Below, piece after piece: positions 9,914-18,399 of a stretch of DNA of 64,000 nt. Both the position numbers and the translations under genes were made by a program. The DNA is from Symbiodinium natans. Lineage: Eukaryota; Sar; Dinophyceae; Suessiales; Symbiodiniaceae. Every line of letters starts with the position of its first letter. Position 1 is the stretch's first letter. The stretch spans positions 175,001 through 239,000 of the forward strand of contig CAJNDS010002494.1 in the NCBI GenBank assembly GCA_905221605.1, in the 5' to 3' direction. A model generated the notes under the pieces. The model was not told the origin of the DNA. It ran no database searches and saw only the letters and a program-made list of their open reading frames with translations.

Positions 9914-10640
9914 AGCACATTGCGCAGTTATTCCCTCTTGTTTGCGCCCAACACGCTCAACACTTGTATATAGTATGCAGAATCCACCTTCAAGGTGCAC
10001 ATGCCTCATGTATGAGGTATCACTCATTGGCGGAGTGCGTGCTGGGCCCAGATTGAAGTGCTCACAGGCCTCGCAAATAGTTTTAAACATGAATGCAGGA
10101 TGTCCCTGTCACGATCTCTGCCGATTCTAAAGTGTTTCACAGTTGAGCTGTAGTTGCACAGAAGCACCCGTATTGCCCCGCAGCATACAAGTGCCCGCCC
10201 TCGAAAGTAGGGTCCACCACCCTCTCAAATAGGGTTCTGACTCTCAAATTAGGATTCTAATTCTAATCCTCAAAACTGGGATTCTGACCTTCAAAAATCA
10301 GAATTACAGAATGGAATTTCTTCAAAATCACGGGTGCGCCCTTTTCGCGTCGCACAGGGCGAAGTGTCAGAGACCAGCACATGCAGAACGAGCCAGCGGA
10401 CAGTGCAAAAATCAGAGGTCCGAAGAGTGCCTGTTGACTTTGCAACCCCTAAACCCTAACTCCGGCAGTATAACCGCGACTTACCACTCCGCCAGGCGCA
10501 CGACTTCATCAACATCACTGGCTACAACAATTTCAGGAAGGTTCGTTGATAGGGTTTAGGGTTTACTCTTAGGGTTCGCGTATGCTACGCGAAGGCTTTC
10601 GTGTTCAGTTGGGGCTTTTAGGGTTTTGTCCGGCTCAAAA
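9914..10640. other. Host-like DNA inside the viral element
   Basis: No gene recognised. It has short telomere-like tracts at about 10446-10458 and 10549-10566, and the palindrome CGCGTATGCTACGCG near 10578. Telomere-like repeats are a host hallmark, so this segment is not original viral sequence. The AT-rich viral block begins at about 10,640. Confidence 0.6.
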
Positions 10641-10787
10641 GTTTTAGAAAGCAAGAAAACAGTCAAAAAACAAAATACGAAAAGTAGGGTACTGAAGATT
10701 TAGGGGTATGAAAAGATACAAAACACAAACAACCCGAATATTTTCATAGTATTTGCTTAGTATTTTTATGTTAATATACTAAGTTGT

Positions 10788-10807
10788 TATTTCTTTAAGT
10801 GTGTTTT
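10788..10807 (-). promoter_or_regulatory. Orphan early-type viral promoter motif
   Basis: Read on the minus strand this is AAAACACACTTAAAGAAATA, close to the 20-bp box found 24 bp before two right-end genes, and followed by a similar AACAACTTA-TATAT stretch. It points leftwards, yet only non-coding DNA lies there, so the gene it served has probably been lost. Confidence 0.6.
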
Positions 10808-10808
10808 C

Positions 10809-11729
10809 TTAAGAAACCTTTAATAACTCATGTCGCAAGTATGACCTATTCTCATCGTCCAAATGATAATATTTTTGTCCTAATTTCTTCTCAGTCTTAG
10901 TGACTTTATGGATTGTTTTATTCCAGTGTGATGTATGTTCTTTCTCGCTTATACCTTTCTTTCTCATTATCTTGACGTTGTCGCCTTCGTCTATCTCAGG
11001 GTATGTTCTGCTACGCTTTGCGTTCATGCTTAAAATCAGTTTTACTTTCAACTCATTTTTTGGTAAACGTGCATCCCTTGGAGTCAGATTATGGGATGAA
11101 TGTATATCTTTATTATTATATGTCAACAGTATTTCAAAGTTATAATCAGTCCATTGAATATTTTCTTTACCTTTCTTCTTATCTGCTTCAACACGCTTGA
11201 ATAACTTATCTTTGTAGGTTTTAATGAAGCGTTCTGCAAACGCTGGGTGTCCACGAGTTCTATGAATCTCGATTTTTTCGTCCTCCAGATACTCTATTAT
11301 GGGTTTACTGTATAAACTGCCTTCCTCATCTGAATATAACATGCGTGGTTTCTTATCCATTTTGTTTAATCCTTCCATGAGACCTGCTAAAACATCTGGT
11401 GGCTGTTTGCTCTTAATTGGTATAACAGTTGCATATTTAGTGAATATGTCAATAAGCACTAAACCTATTCTAAACTCTTGGTTTTCTAAGTCGTTGCTAG
11501 ATATGAAAAACAAATCAAGTTGAAACTCAAAATACGGATGCGGTGCTACAAAACTATTTTGACCTCTTGGTTTCCTTTTCTCTTCTACATTTTTCTTGAA
11601 AAATTCCTCTACATCAGCCATTGTAATCGTTTTATCTTTGGCCCTTGCATCTTTCAACGTGGTAGCCTTAGAGCCGAACCCGCTTCTATCAAAATAAACA
11701 TCATTAATTATTTTCTGCTTCTCGCTCAT
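10809..11729 (-). CDS. Retroviral-type (rve) integrase of PLV/Maverick type
   Basis: From ATG at 11729 (306 residues), the protein has a short N-terminal GFGSKATTLKDA module in place of a zinc HHCC domain. The RNase-H-fold catalytic core carries the DDE triad: D72 in FQLDLFF, D134 in LYSDEEG and E166 in HPAFAERFIKTY. A small basic SH3- or chromo-like tail follows (GDNVKIMRKKG). Known role: binds the TIRs and inserts viral DNA into the host chromosome. A longer reading from a TTG adds eight residues and is less likely. The gene lies downstream of and co-oriented with the 104-aa gene, 41 bp apart from ATG to stop, so the two may be expressed together. The catalytic residues are intact, so it may be functional. 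Confidence 0.92.
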   Translation of the reverse strand: MSEKQKIINDVYFDRSGFGSKATTLKDARAKDKTITMADVEEFFKKNVEEKRKPRGQNSFVAPHPYFEFQLDLFFISSNDLENQEFRIGLVLIDIFTKYATVIPIKSKQPPDVLAGLMEGLNKMDKKPRMLYSDEEGSLYSKPIIEYLEDEKIEIHRTRGHPAFAERFIKTYKDKLFKRVEADKKKGKENIQWTDYNFEILLTYNNKDIHSSHNLTPRDARLPKNELKVKLILSMNAKRSRTYPEIDEGDNVKIMRKKGISEKEHTSHWNKTIHKVTKTEKKLGQKYYHLDDENRSYLRHELLKVS

Positions 11730-11770
11730 ATAAATAAGTAAGAAAAATAACAATATTTTTACAAAAATTA

Positions 11771-12085
11771 TTATTTCTCTTCTTCTGGCTCTTCCTCAGG
11801 AGTCACTGTTATCACCTTGCAGTTTTTCATGGTGTATTTAGTTCCTTTCTTTTTACTTGCTAGTGCTTCTGCCTTCTGTTCTGGTGTCAACTTCACGACT
11901 GTTATATCTATACCGTTTTCGGCTATGTATTTCTCCATCTTCTTCTTCTCCAGATACCTATCTCTGGAAGCCCTTTTTTTCTCAACATACTCTTTGTCTT
12001 CACGCCTTTTATTATAATACAGCCTATTGTACAATGCCAGTTGTTCACGGATTTCGTCTATTGTCATATCTTCAGGTTTTGTCAT
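11771..12085 (-). CDS. Small charged viral protein, unknown
   Basis: A 104-residue protein starts at ATG 12085 and is very rich in Lys and Glu. A helical stretch, EIREQLALYNRLYYNKRR, is followed by a basic coil and an acidic tail ending EEEPEEEK. It lies just upstream of the integrase and is divergent from the polymerase-helicase gene. An early-type promoter box sits at 12112-12131, about 26 bp before the ATG. This suggests an early, perhaps DNA-binding protein; no family is recognised. Confidence 0.75.
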   Translation of the reverse strand: MTKPEDMTIDEIREQLALYNRLYYNKRREDKEYVEKKRASRDRYLEKKKMEKYIAENGIDITVVKLTPEQKAEALASKKKGTKYTMKNCKVITVTPEEEPEEEK

Positions 12086-12111
12086 TTCACTATTAATATA
12101 TATATAAATAA

Positions 12112-12131
12112 TATTTCTTTAAGTGCTTTTT
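12112..12131 (-). promoter_or_regulatory. Early-type viral promoter box for the 104-aa/integrase unit
   Basis: On the minus strand it reads AAAAAGCACTTAAAGAAATA, identical to the boxes at 26991-27010 and 27486-27505. A TATATA stretch lies between it and the ATG at 12085. Confidence 0.7.
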
Positions 12132-12183
12132 CTTAACACTATAATCTTATTTGATTTTCAATCAGTCTAAAAAAAGTCTTCAG

Positions 12184-12204
12184 AAAAATACATTTAAAGA
12201 AATA
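12184..12204 (+). promoter_or_regulatory. Early-type viral promoter box for the polymerase-helicase
   Basis: AAAAATACATTTAAAGAAAT followed by A is a diverged form of the CACTTAAAGAAATA box, 33 bp before ATG 12238. An AATATATATT stretch lies between. It is back to back with the box at 12112-12131. Confidence 0.6.
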
Positions 12205-12237
12205 TTTTTATTATAAAATTAATATATATTGTAATTT

Positions 12238-15200
12238 ATGACCAAAGCTATACAGAGAAATATCACTGCTTTAGAAGCAGTGTACGACAATTACAAAAAA
12301 CGCTTTAACAAAGCAACCAAGGAAAAAGTCAGAAACATCATAGACTTATATTCTGAACGCAAGATAGCTCAGTTTACAACAGCCGACAATTTAATAAGAA
12401 AATTTATCACATCCAAGACACCAAAGGACAAAGAAAGGGCAGAAAAAGAATACAACAAGATTTATGACAAACATAAGGATAAACCCAGACTGGGTGAAAG
12501 AATGGAAGAAACAAAACAAGAGAACAAGAGAACTGGAAGAACCAATCCTAGAAAAAAGCATGACTATTCAATGACAGTGGCGTTTTTTAGATACAAATCG
12601 GACACCAACACACAGAAAACAGCATTTTATGACAAAGCAGGTAAGCCCTTAGTACCATTGTTTATAGGAGAAAGTATAAGGCACACAGCAAGCGTTAACA
12701 CCACATCGAATGTTGAAAACCTTGTTGGTAGAAAAGTGTTTGGGAAGTACGACAAGATGCTTTTCATAAAATTACTATTGGACTTACAAAGAGACCCGTC
12801 CATATTGGGAGTCATCGGCTTCGTGATAGATTATATAGATTGTATTAAAGTATATGAAGTTGATAGGGTAGATGGTGATTCAGATTTTAATCCAAATCGT
12901 GAAAACCTAAGGGATGCCACTAATGTGAGCATGTATCATAATTATATTCAGACCCCTTTGAATCCAGAGTACGAGACACTAAGGGAAGCCATTAAAGTGG
13001 AGCACTATCAGGACAACGTGTGTTGGATTAATACCCTAACGGATTATTATAAAAATACCCTTATGGGTGACAAGAAGAGGGAAAAGAACAAATTAACTAG
13101 AGAAAGTATTTTAAAACTCATAAATAAAACAGAAGATGATTTCACAACCAACGGTGCTAGTCTTGACGATATGACTAAGGTGTTTGAACATTTTAAGATT
13201 CAAGTTAGGGTATATGACGTTTTTAACAATCTGGTGTATCAGTACGACCCCGAGAAGCGAGACCATCACATACAAACACTGTATGCAATAATTAAGAACA
13301 ACCACATTTACACGGTGAATGATAATTTAAGTTCGTTGAAGCAAATGTTGCCAAAGAATTCCAATTATGACATTCACGTGAAGGCTTCGTCGGATTACCA
13401 TTTAAATGAGAAGTCCGCACCAGTTGAGTGTAAAATGATAGCATCATTGGATGACATCAGAAAACACACAGAGGAAGACCAATATACCTTAATATATGAC
13501 GGCAATGATTTAACAAAGCTGTTTTATGAATCCAAACAGGCAGGTTATGAACCGCAGGTGAAGTTCAGTGGGTGCATCGTGTCTGAGTTGAATTTTAGGT
13601 TTTATATCAATAAAAGACTCATCAAGTACAAGGTCAAGACACAGAACCTTGTAACAAATTCCATTGATGGTTCTATCTGTGTCAGGACAGAAAATATCTA
13701 TAATAGAATGTCTAAAGCAATGTACGATTTCAATAAAGCACTGTTTAACCCCTTACATAAATCCTACTATAACGAGATAGACATGCAAATCTTCCGGGAG
13801 TGTAAAACCGTAAACCCAGCAGGTGAGATAAATAAGTATTATCATATTTATTCTGTACAGCGTGATACCTTTGATAAATATTTTTTTACAACAGAGTCCT
13901 GTGTAGAGATAGATGTCCGAAAGGCATTCACACACGCATTTAATCAGATGACCGAGATACCAGTGTTTACTCAATTTGATGTGTGGAAGCCTTACAAGAA
14001 GGAATATAAAATAGAATCGTTTCACCCACTGACCTTATATTTAGTTAAGAGTAATGGTGAGGCAATGTTTTTCAACAAAACCTATTGCTTAGTATACGGA
14101 CAGTTTTTAAAGCATTTACTTAAAAAATGCAAAATCTTATATTATAAAGAACCTTCTAGAGTTTATAATGTTGATTACAAGAAGATTGTTGATAAACTGT
14201 GGGCTACCGAGATATCTGACAGAGCACCAGAGGACATTAGAACCAAAAAGTTAATTGCGAATGTAAACTTCGGTTTACTGGAAAAGAGTACAAATATATC
14301 ATCTAAAAGTTATACCTTTAATGGTTTACGGGAAGCACTATATTATCAAACACTTGTCGGAGGTAGAATAAATAAGTTATCTGTAGAAAAACCAGAATTA
14401 GTAGAAGATGATGAAGAAGAAGATGCATGGAAAACTGTATACACGGAATTAGAGGAGAAATATTACTGTCTGACTGTATCGGATAGGGCCACCTTAAGAA
14501 ACGGATTTATATACATAAAAGAGCTATTATTACAATACCATAATTTTAAAATGTACCAAGATTATTTAAAACTGGTGGAGAATAATGTGGATGTCTGGAG
14601 TGTCAAAACAGATGCATTTGTAATCAGAAGGGAACACCTAAGGAGAGCAAAGAAGGCGCTAGACTTTAACGAAGAGATAGGCGGATGGAGACACGAGAAG
14701 GGCAAACAACTTTTAGAGCCAAGGGGTAAATTAGAACAAAAGCCCAATGAATTAGCGCCCATACCAGTATACAAAAATGAGACCAGACATGTAAAAGATG
14801 AGTGGGACACAGAGGCTATAGCAAAGGATATACTAAAACATAATCCCTTGATGATCAGAAGTAAATACGCTGGAGGAGGTAAAAGTCATATAGCCAAACA
14901 TTTCAGTAAATTAGGATATAATACTTTGTTTGTAGTGCCCCAAAATAGCTTATCTCAAAACATAGATGATGACGCGGTGACTACCAATAAGTTTTTTTCA
15001 GTACCTGTAGGCGATGGTGAGAAATTGCCAGAGTTTGATCATAGTGACTACGACGTAGTGGTTTTTGATGAGATTTTTATGAATGGCTTGCACATGCTGA
15101 ATAGGATACGTGAGTTTGTAAATAAGAATCCTAATAAAATAATTATAGGAGCTGGTGACACAAAACAGTTACCACCCATAGAAGACTTAACCAATACCAG

Positions 15201-16140
15201 AAAACCAGATGAATATGCAGATGAGTGTATAAATCAGATATTTAAATATAATATTTTGTTAACAGTTTGTAAGAGATTAGGTGGTAAAGACGACCCTAAA
15301 GCAAATGAGAACAGACAAGTATTAAATAATATGTATGACGACATGTGGCTACATAAGCTTCCACTTGATGACTTCGTAAGGAAATATTTTAAAACAACAG
15401 ACGATGTAACACAATCGCATAATAATATAGCTTATACAAACATGAGGTGTCTGTATGTGTCCAATCAGATACGAAAACACATAGGTAAGAAAAATAAGTA
15501 TGAAGTGGGTGAGACACTGATATGCAGAGTCTACAAGAAGTTCGGAAGTAAAAGATTCAACGTTAACTATCGGTTTAGAATACTGAGTATAAGCAGTAAC
15601 ACAGTGATACTGGAAAATGTTAAGTCAAAGGAACAGTATACAACGGATATGTTAACATTAGATAAGCATTTTAGATACGATTATTGTACCACGTGCCATT
15701 CTGCGCAAGGTGCTTCAATCAATGGTAAGATCATAATACACGAGTGGAATAAGAAGCACTTGGTGACTCGTGAGTGGATATGGTGCGCCTTGACTAGAAG
15801 CACCGACTTTAATGATGTGTTATTTTATGAGAGTGAAACGGATAAAACAGAACTCACAGAAGAAAATCTAAACCGATACATAAACAACAAAATCAGAAAC
15901 TACAAACTACAAGACGAAAAGGCTGGTAGAAAGATAAATTCAAAAAAATATGTTACTCCAGACTGGTTTATTAAAAGAATCAACGGTAATTGTTGTAATT
16001 GTGGTTGTCGGTTTGAGTTTGAAGTCAAAAATGGATATCTCACCAATACCATAACGGCACAGCGAAAAGACAACTCGGTTGCTCATGAGCTTGACAATTG
16101 CGAGGCTTGGTGTGATTATTGCAATAGAAGTGCAAAATAA
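12238..16140 (+). CDS. Polymerase B-like / SF1 helicase / HNH-like fusion replication protein
   Basis: 1300 residues from ATG 12238. An N-terminal part of about 540 residues has a possible cysteine-peptidase (OTU-like) patch (DNVCWINTLTDYY, Cys near 262; NHIYTVND, His near 356), which is tentative. The polymerase palm follows: motif A EIDVRKAFTHAF (about 556), motif B KKLIANVNFGLLEKS (about 669) and motif C SVKTDAFVI (about 787), where KTD replaces the usual DTD. No proofreading exonuclease is obvious. The SF1 helicase has Walker A YAGGGKSHIA (about 877), Walker B VVVFDEI (about 940), GAGDTKQLPP (about 970), CHSAQGASING (about 1152) and WCALTRST. The C-terminus (from about 1250) has CCNCGC, then AQRKDNSVAHELDNC and CDYC, an HNH/treble-clef zinc module. 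Likely replicates the viral genome. The helicase is certain, the palm likely, the rest inferred. Confidence 0.88.
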   Translation: MTKAIQRNITALEAVYDNYKKRFNKATKEKVRNIIDLYSERKIAQFTTADNLIRKFITSKTPKDKERAEKEYNKIYDKHKDKPRLGERMEETKQENKRTGRTNPRKKHDYSMTVAFFRYKSDTNTQKTAFYDKAGKPLVPLFIGESIRHTASVNTTSNVENLVGRKVFGKYDKMLFIKLLLDLQRDPSILGVIGFVIDYIDCIKVYEVDRVDGDSDFNPNRENLRDATNVSMYHNYIQTPLNPEYETLREAIKVEHYQDNVCWINTLTDYYKNTLMGDKKREKNKLTRESILKLINKTEDDFTTNGASLDDMTKVFEHFKIQVRVYDVFNNLVYQYDPEKRDHHIQTLYAIIKNNHIYTVNDNLSSLKQMLPKNSNYDIHVKASSDYHLNEKSAPVECKMIASLDDIRKHTEEDQYTLIYDGNDLTKLFYESKQAGYEPQVKFSGCIVSELNFRFYINKRLIKYKVKTQNLVTNSIDGSICVRTENIYNRMSKAMYDFNKALFNPLHKSYYNEIDMQIFRECKTVNPAGEINKYYHIYSVQRDTFDKYFFTTESCVEIDVRKAFTHAFNQMTEIPVFTQFDVWKPYKKEYKIESFHPLTLYLVKSNGEAMFFNKTYCLVYGQFLKHLLKKCKILYYKEPSRVYNVDYKKIVDKLWATEISDRAPEDIRTKKLIANVNFGLLEKSTNISSKSYTFNGLREALYYQTLVGGRINKLSVEKPELVEDDEEEDAWKTVYTELEEKYYCLTVSDRATLRNGFIYIKELLLQYHNFKMYQDYLKLVENNVDVWSVKTDAFVIRREHLRRAKKALDFNEEIGGWRHEKGKQLLEPRGKLEQKPNELAPIPVYKNETRHVKDEWDTEAIAKDILKHNPLMIRSKYAGGGKSHIAKHFSKLGYNTLFVVPQNSLSQNIDDDAVTTNKFFSVPVGDGEKLPEFDHSDYDVVVFDEIFMNGLHMLNRIREFVNKNPNKIIIGAGDTKQLPPIEDLTNTRKPDEYADECINQIFKYNILLTVCKRLGGKDDPKANENRQVLNNMYDDMWLHKLPLDDFVRKYFKTTDDVTQSHNNIAYTNMRCLYVSNQIRKHIGKKNKYEVGETLICRVYKKFGSKRFNVNYRFRILSISSNTVILENVKSKEQYTTDMLTLDKHFRYDYCTTCHSAQGASINGKIIIHEWNKKHLVTREWIWCALTRSTDFNDVLFYESETDKTELTEENLNRYINNKIRNYKLQDEKAGRKINSKKYVTPDWFIKRINGNCCNCGCRFEFEVKNGYLTNTITAQRKDNSVAHELDNCEAWCDYCNRSAK

Positions 16141-16169
16141 AAATTAGTTAGTTAGTTTTTATTTTACAC
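16130..16169. terminator. Convergent-end hairpin
   Basis: Arms GTGCAAAATAAAAA (16130-16143) and TTTTTATTTTACAC (16156-16169) pair at 13 of 14 positions around a TTAG-repeat loop. It overlaps the stop of the polymerase-helicase and precedes the end of the convergent 408-aa gene, so it may end transcripts from both sides. Confidence 0.5.
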
Positions 16170-16183
16170 TTTTGTTTTTGATT

Positions 16184-17410
16184 TTATTTTGAATATATCC
16201 TTTTCCTGTACAAATCTTTTAACTCCGCGAGTAATTCCTTTGCAAATTCCTTGTCGCCTTCACTTAGTGCTTTAATTCTTCTGTTGTTTGTAGTCACGAA
16301 TGTCTTGTAGGTACTTTTCGGAATTGTTTCTCTTTCGTTGGCTTCATCAAATATTCTCTTTAGTTGCACGACACCGATTTTACTTGGTGCTGGTAGTTTC
16401 AACTCTCCCGCCCCTTCTTTTAAATGTGGCTTCTTGACATCTCGCTTTGGTGATGTCGCTTCATCGTCTGCTTGCTGTGGTTGCAATGGTGGTAAGGCTG
16501 GCATGCTAGAACTTGACGATGAACCACCTACTGTAACATTTGGTGTAGGCGTTGATGCTTTTGCTCTTGCCTTTTTCTCTGGTGATTGTGCACGAGCAAA
16601 CGAACGTGCCGCGGTGCTTCGTCTCTGTACTGGTTCATTCGGGTTATATGGCGGTAAAGCCTGTTGAGTAGCGCCCACATTTGGCTGGTGAGGTTGTAAA
16701 TATTGCATATTAGGTATTGGATCTAAAGAGGCATCTTGTTGAGGTGATACTCTTCGCATAATTGACCCTGCTAGTGCTTGTAACATTTCCTGCGATAATC
16801 CTGCTACAGATGCCGTTGATAAATCCATACCTTGCATCATGTTACCTGCTGTGTTCCCTGCGACTCTTAATGCTCCGCTTCCTAGACTTCTTAAAACTCC
16901 TTCGCCTTGTTGTTGTTCCTGCTGTATTTGTTGTTGGTGCGCTTGTGCTATTTGTTGTTGGTTCGCTTGTCTTGCTTGTTCAACTGTAGCTATTGTGCTC
17001 ACTGTTTGTGCATGGTGCTGTGCTCCTTCGTCTACTTCCATTGCTTCTAAGTCGTTACCAAATTCGTCTAAGAATGAAGTAGGCGTACCAATATTAAACA
17101 TTTCTACATCACGTCCACCTGCACCTGCACCGACATCCCACAAAGCCCTGTGGGTCATGTTGTTATCTGTTGCGTATTGTCTCATCATTCTGTCTCGTAT
17201 TTCTCGCTCATTTATTCTGCTTTGCTCTACACGAAGTTTGTCTATATGATCTTTACCGTCAAAATATGAACCTTTATTACTTGCCTTATAAAAAACTGCA
17301 TCACGATTTGGAAAGGGTTTCAATGCTTCCTCGTTGTCGTTTACTAGTTCTAAAATATCTTCGTATCTTGACCTCCTATGAAATTGGATTTGTGATTTAT
17401 TACCTGCCAT
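16184..17410 (-). CDS. Gln/Ala-rich viral protein, probable virion component
   Basis: 408 residues from ATG 17410. The first 150 residues are charged and helical. A Gln-rich coil follows (about 155-180), then a Gly/Ala/Met stretch, a Pro/Ser/Ala-rich region including SSSSSS (about 300-345), and a conserved-looking helical end (IGVVQLKRIFDEANER; LLAELKDLYRKRIYSK). No family recognised. It is first-to-last member of a run of four co-oriented genes ending with the penton-like protein, which suggests a structural or assembly role. An AT-rich TATATAG stretch precedes the ATG, as for other virion genes. Confidence 0.75.
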   Translation of the reverse strand: MAGNKSQIQFHRRSRYEDILELVNDNEEALKPFPNRDAVFYKASNKGSYFDGKDHIDKLRVEQSRINEREIRDRMMRQYATDNNMTHRALWDVGAGAGGRDVEMFNIGTPTSFLDEFGNDLEAMEVDEGAQHHAQTVSTIATVEQARQANQQQIAQAHQQQIQQEQQQGEGVLRSLGSGALRVAGNTAGNMMQGMDLSTASVAGLSQEMLQALAGSIMRRVSPQQDASLDPIPNMQYLQPHQPNVGATQQALPPYNPNEPVQRRSTAARSFARAQSPEKKARAKASTPTPNVTVGGSSSSSSMPALPPLQPQQADDEATSPKRDVKKPHLKEGAGELKLPAPSKIGVVQLKRIFDEANERETIPKSTYKTFVTTNNRRIKALSEGDKEFAKELLAELKDLYRKRIYSK

Positions 17411-17438
17411 CTGAATTTATATACTTATATAGAAAAAG

Positions 17439-17783
17439 TTAATTAAAAATTGATTCACTTAATGTTTCTAAAGTTTTGACTCTGTTCCGCATGTGAGCCA
17501 GTGACGTTTCTGGTATCCTTGGGTTGTGCATTTCTGATTTTAACCTATCAATTTCAATTGTATAATTATCCTTCATTTGTCCCTCTAACAATCTTCGCTT
17601 CATAGCCAGATTAGCAACTCTCGCCTCGCGAGCGTCCATTTCCTTTTTTAAATTCAACAAGTAGTCAATGTTAGGCTTGTGGAAGTTTAACTCCGAGGCT
17701 TCATTTACCACCGGGTTGTCTAGTGACTTTCTCTTGTGTTGTTTCTTTTGTTGTCTGAACTTGTATCTGTTGTAAAGTACCAT
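17439..17783 (-). CDS. Small coiled-coil viral protein
   Basis: 114 residues from ATG 17783. A basic start (YRKFR-like, rich in Lys, Arg and Gln) is followed by heptad-like helices, LNLKKEMDAREARVANLAMK and later IDRLKSEMH, indicating a coiled coil. It sits between the 408-aa and 187-aa genes with only 13-28 bp gaps, so it is in the same virion-gene cluster. TATATA lies immediately upstream of the ATG. No family recognised. Confidence 0.72.
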   Translation of the reverse strand: MVLYNRYKFRQQKKQHKRKSLDNPVVNEASELNFHKPNIDYLLNLKKEMDAREARVANLAMKRRLLEGQMKDNYTIEIDRLKSEMHNPRIPETSLAHMRNRVKTLETLSESIFN

Positions 17784-17796
17784 ATCTATATATTAT

Positions 17797-18360
17797 TTAC
17801 CTAGATTTTTTGCTTTTTGGTTGAAACATTGCCTTTGACAACATGTTGGCTTTTTCTTGTCTTCTTTTCATTATTTCTTGGTTCATAGTTCTCATTTGTA
17901 ATTGAATGAGTTGCGCTTGAGTTAAATTGTCATAAGGATTCATATTTGGTGGCGGTGGTGGGGGCATTGACTTTGACACAGGCGGCGGTGCTTTAGCAAC
18001 CCTACTAGGTGGTGCTTCATATTGTTCCACTTCTTCTGCGTGCTGGGTCTTGATTGGTACAGCCTTTACTTTTGGTTTCACGTTGTTCTTTCTAACAGGC
18101 TTGGTTGTTATGTCGCTCGGTTTACCTTCACATTTCTCAGGGTGTGAATACCTTAGCGTTTTCATTGAAAGTGTCTTGTGACAGTCATCGCACTCTGTTT
18201 TTTGTTTTGCTACCTCTGTGATTTTCACTCTGGTAGGTTTTGGGGGTTCTGACTTGGTTTCCTCGTTTGGTTCAGGTGTTAGTTTATCTTCAGTGCTTTT
18301 AGTCTCTTCTGTTTTAGGAGTTTCATCAACGGTTGCCATTTCATTGTTTTCTTCACTCAT
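17797..18360 (-). CDS. Pro-rich viral protein with a C2HC zinc motif
   Basis: 187 residues from ATG 18360. An acidic, Thr/Glu-rich start is followed by a compact zinc-type motif C57-x2-C60-x12-H73-x3-C77 containing SMKTLRYSHPEKC. A Pro-rich stretch (KAPPPVSKSMPPPPPPNMNP) and a basic helical tail (MKRRQEKANMLSK; PKSKKSR) follow. I recall similar K-T-L-(K/R)-Y-S-H zinc motifs from small proteins of algal PLVs and giant viruses, but cannot name the family. Likely a structural or DNA-binding protein. A 14-bp TATA run touches the ATG. Confidence 0.75.
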   Translation of the reverse strand: MSEENNEMATVDETPKTEETKSTEDKLTPEPNEETKSEPPKPTRVKITEVAKQKTECDDCHKTLSMKTLRYSHPEKCEGKPSDITTKPVRKNNVKPKVKAVPIKTQHAEEVEQYEAPPSRVAKAPPPVSKSMPPPPPPNMNPYDNLTQAQLIQLQMRTMNQEIMKRRQEKANMLSKAMFQPKSKKSR

Positions 18361-18399
18361 ATATATATATATAATATTCTATATATTTTCCATTTAATT

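Noticed and set aside
11730-11753. Longer integrase start
   Set aside because: It needs a TTG start; ATG 11729 gives the usual family N-terminus.
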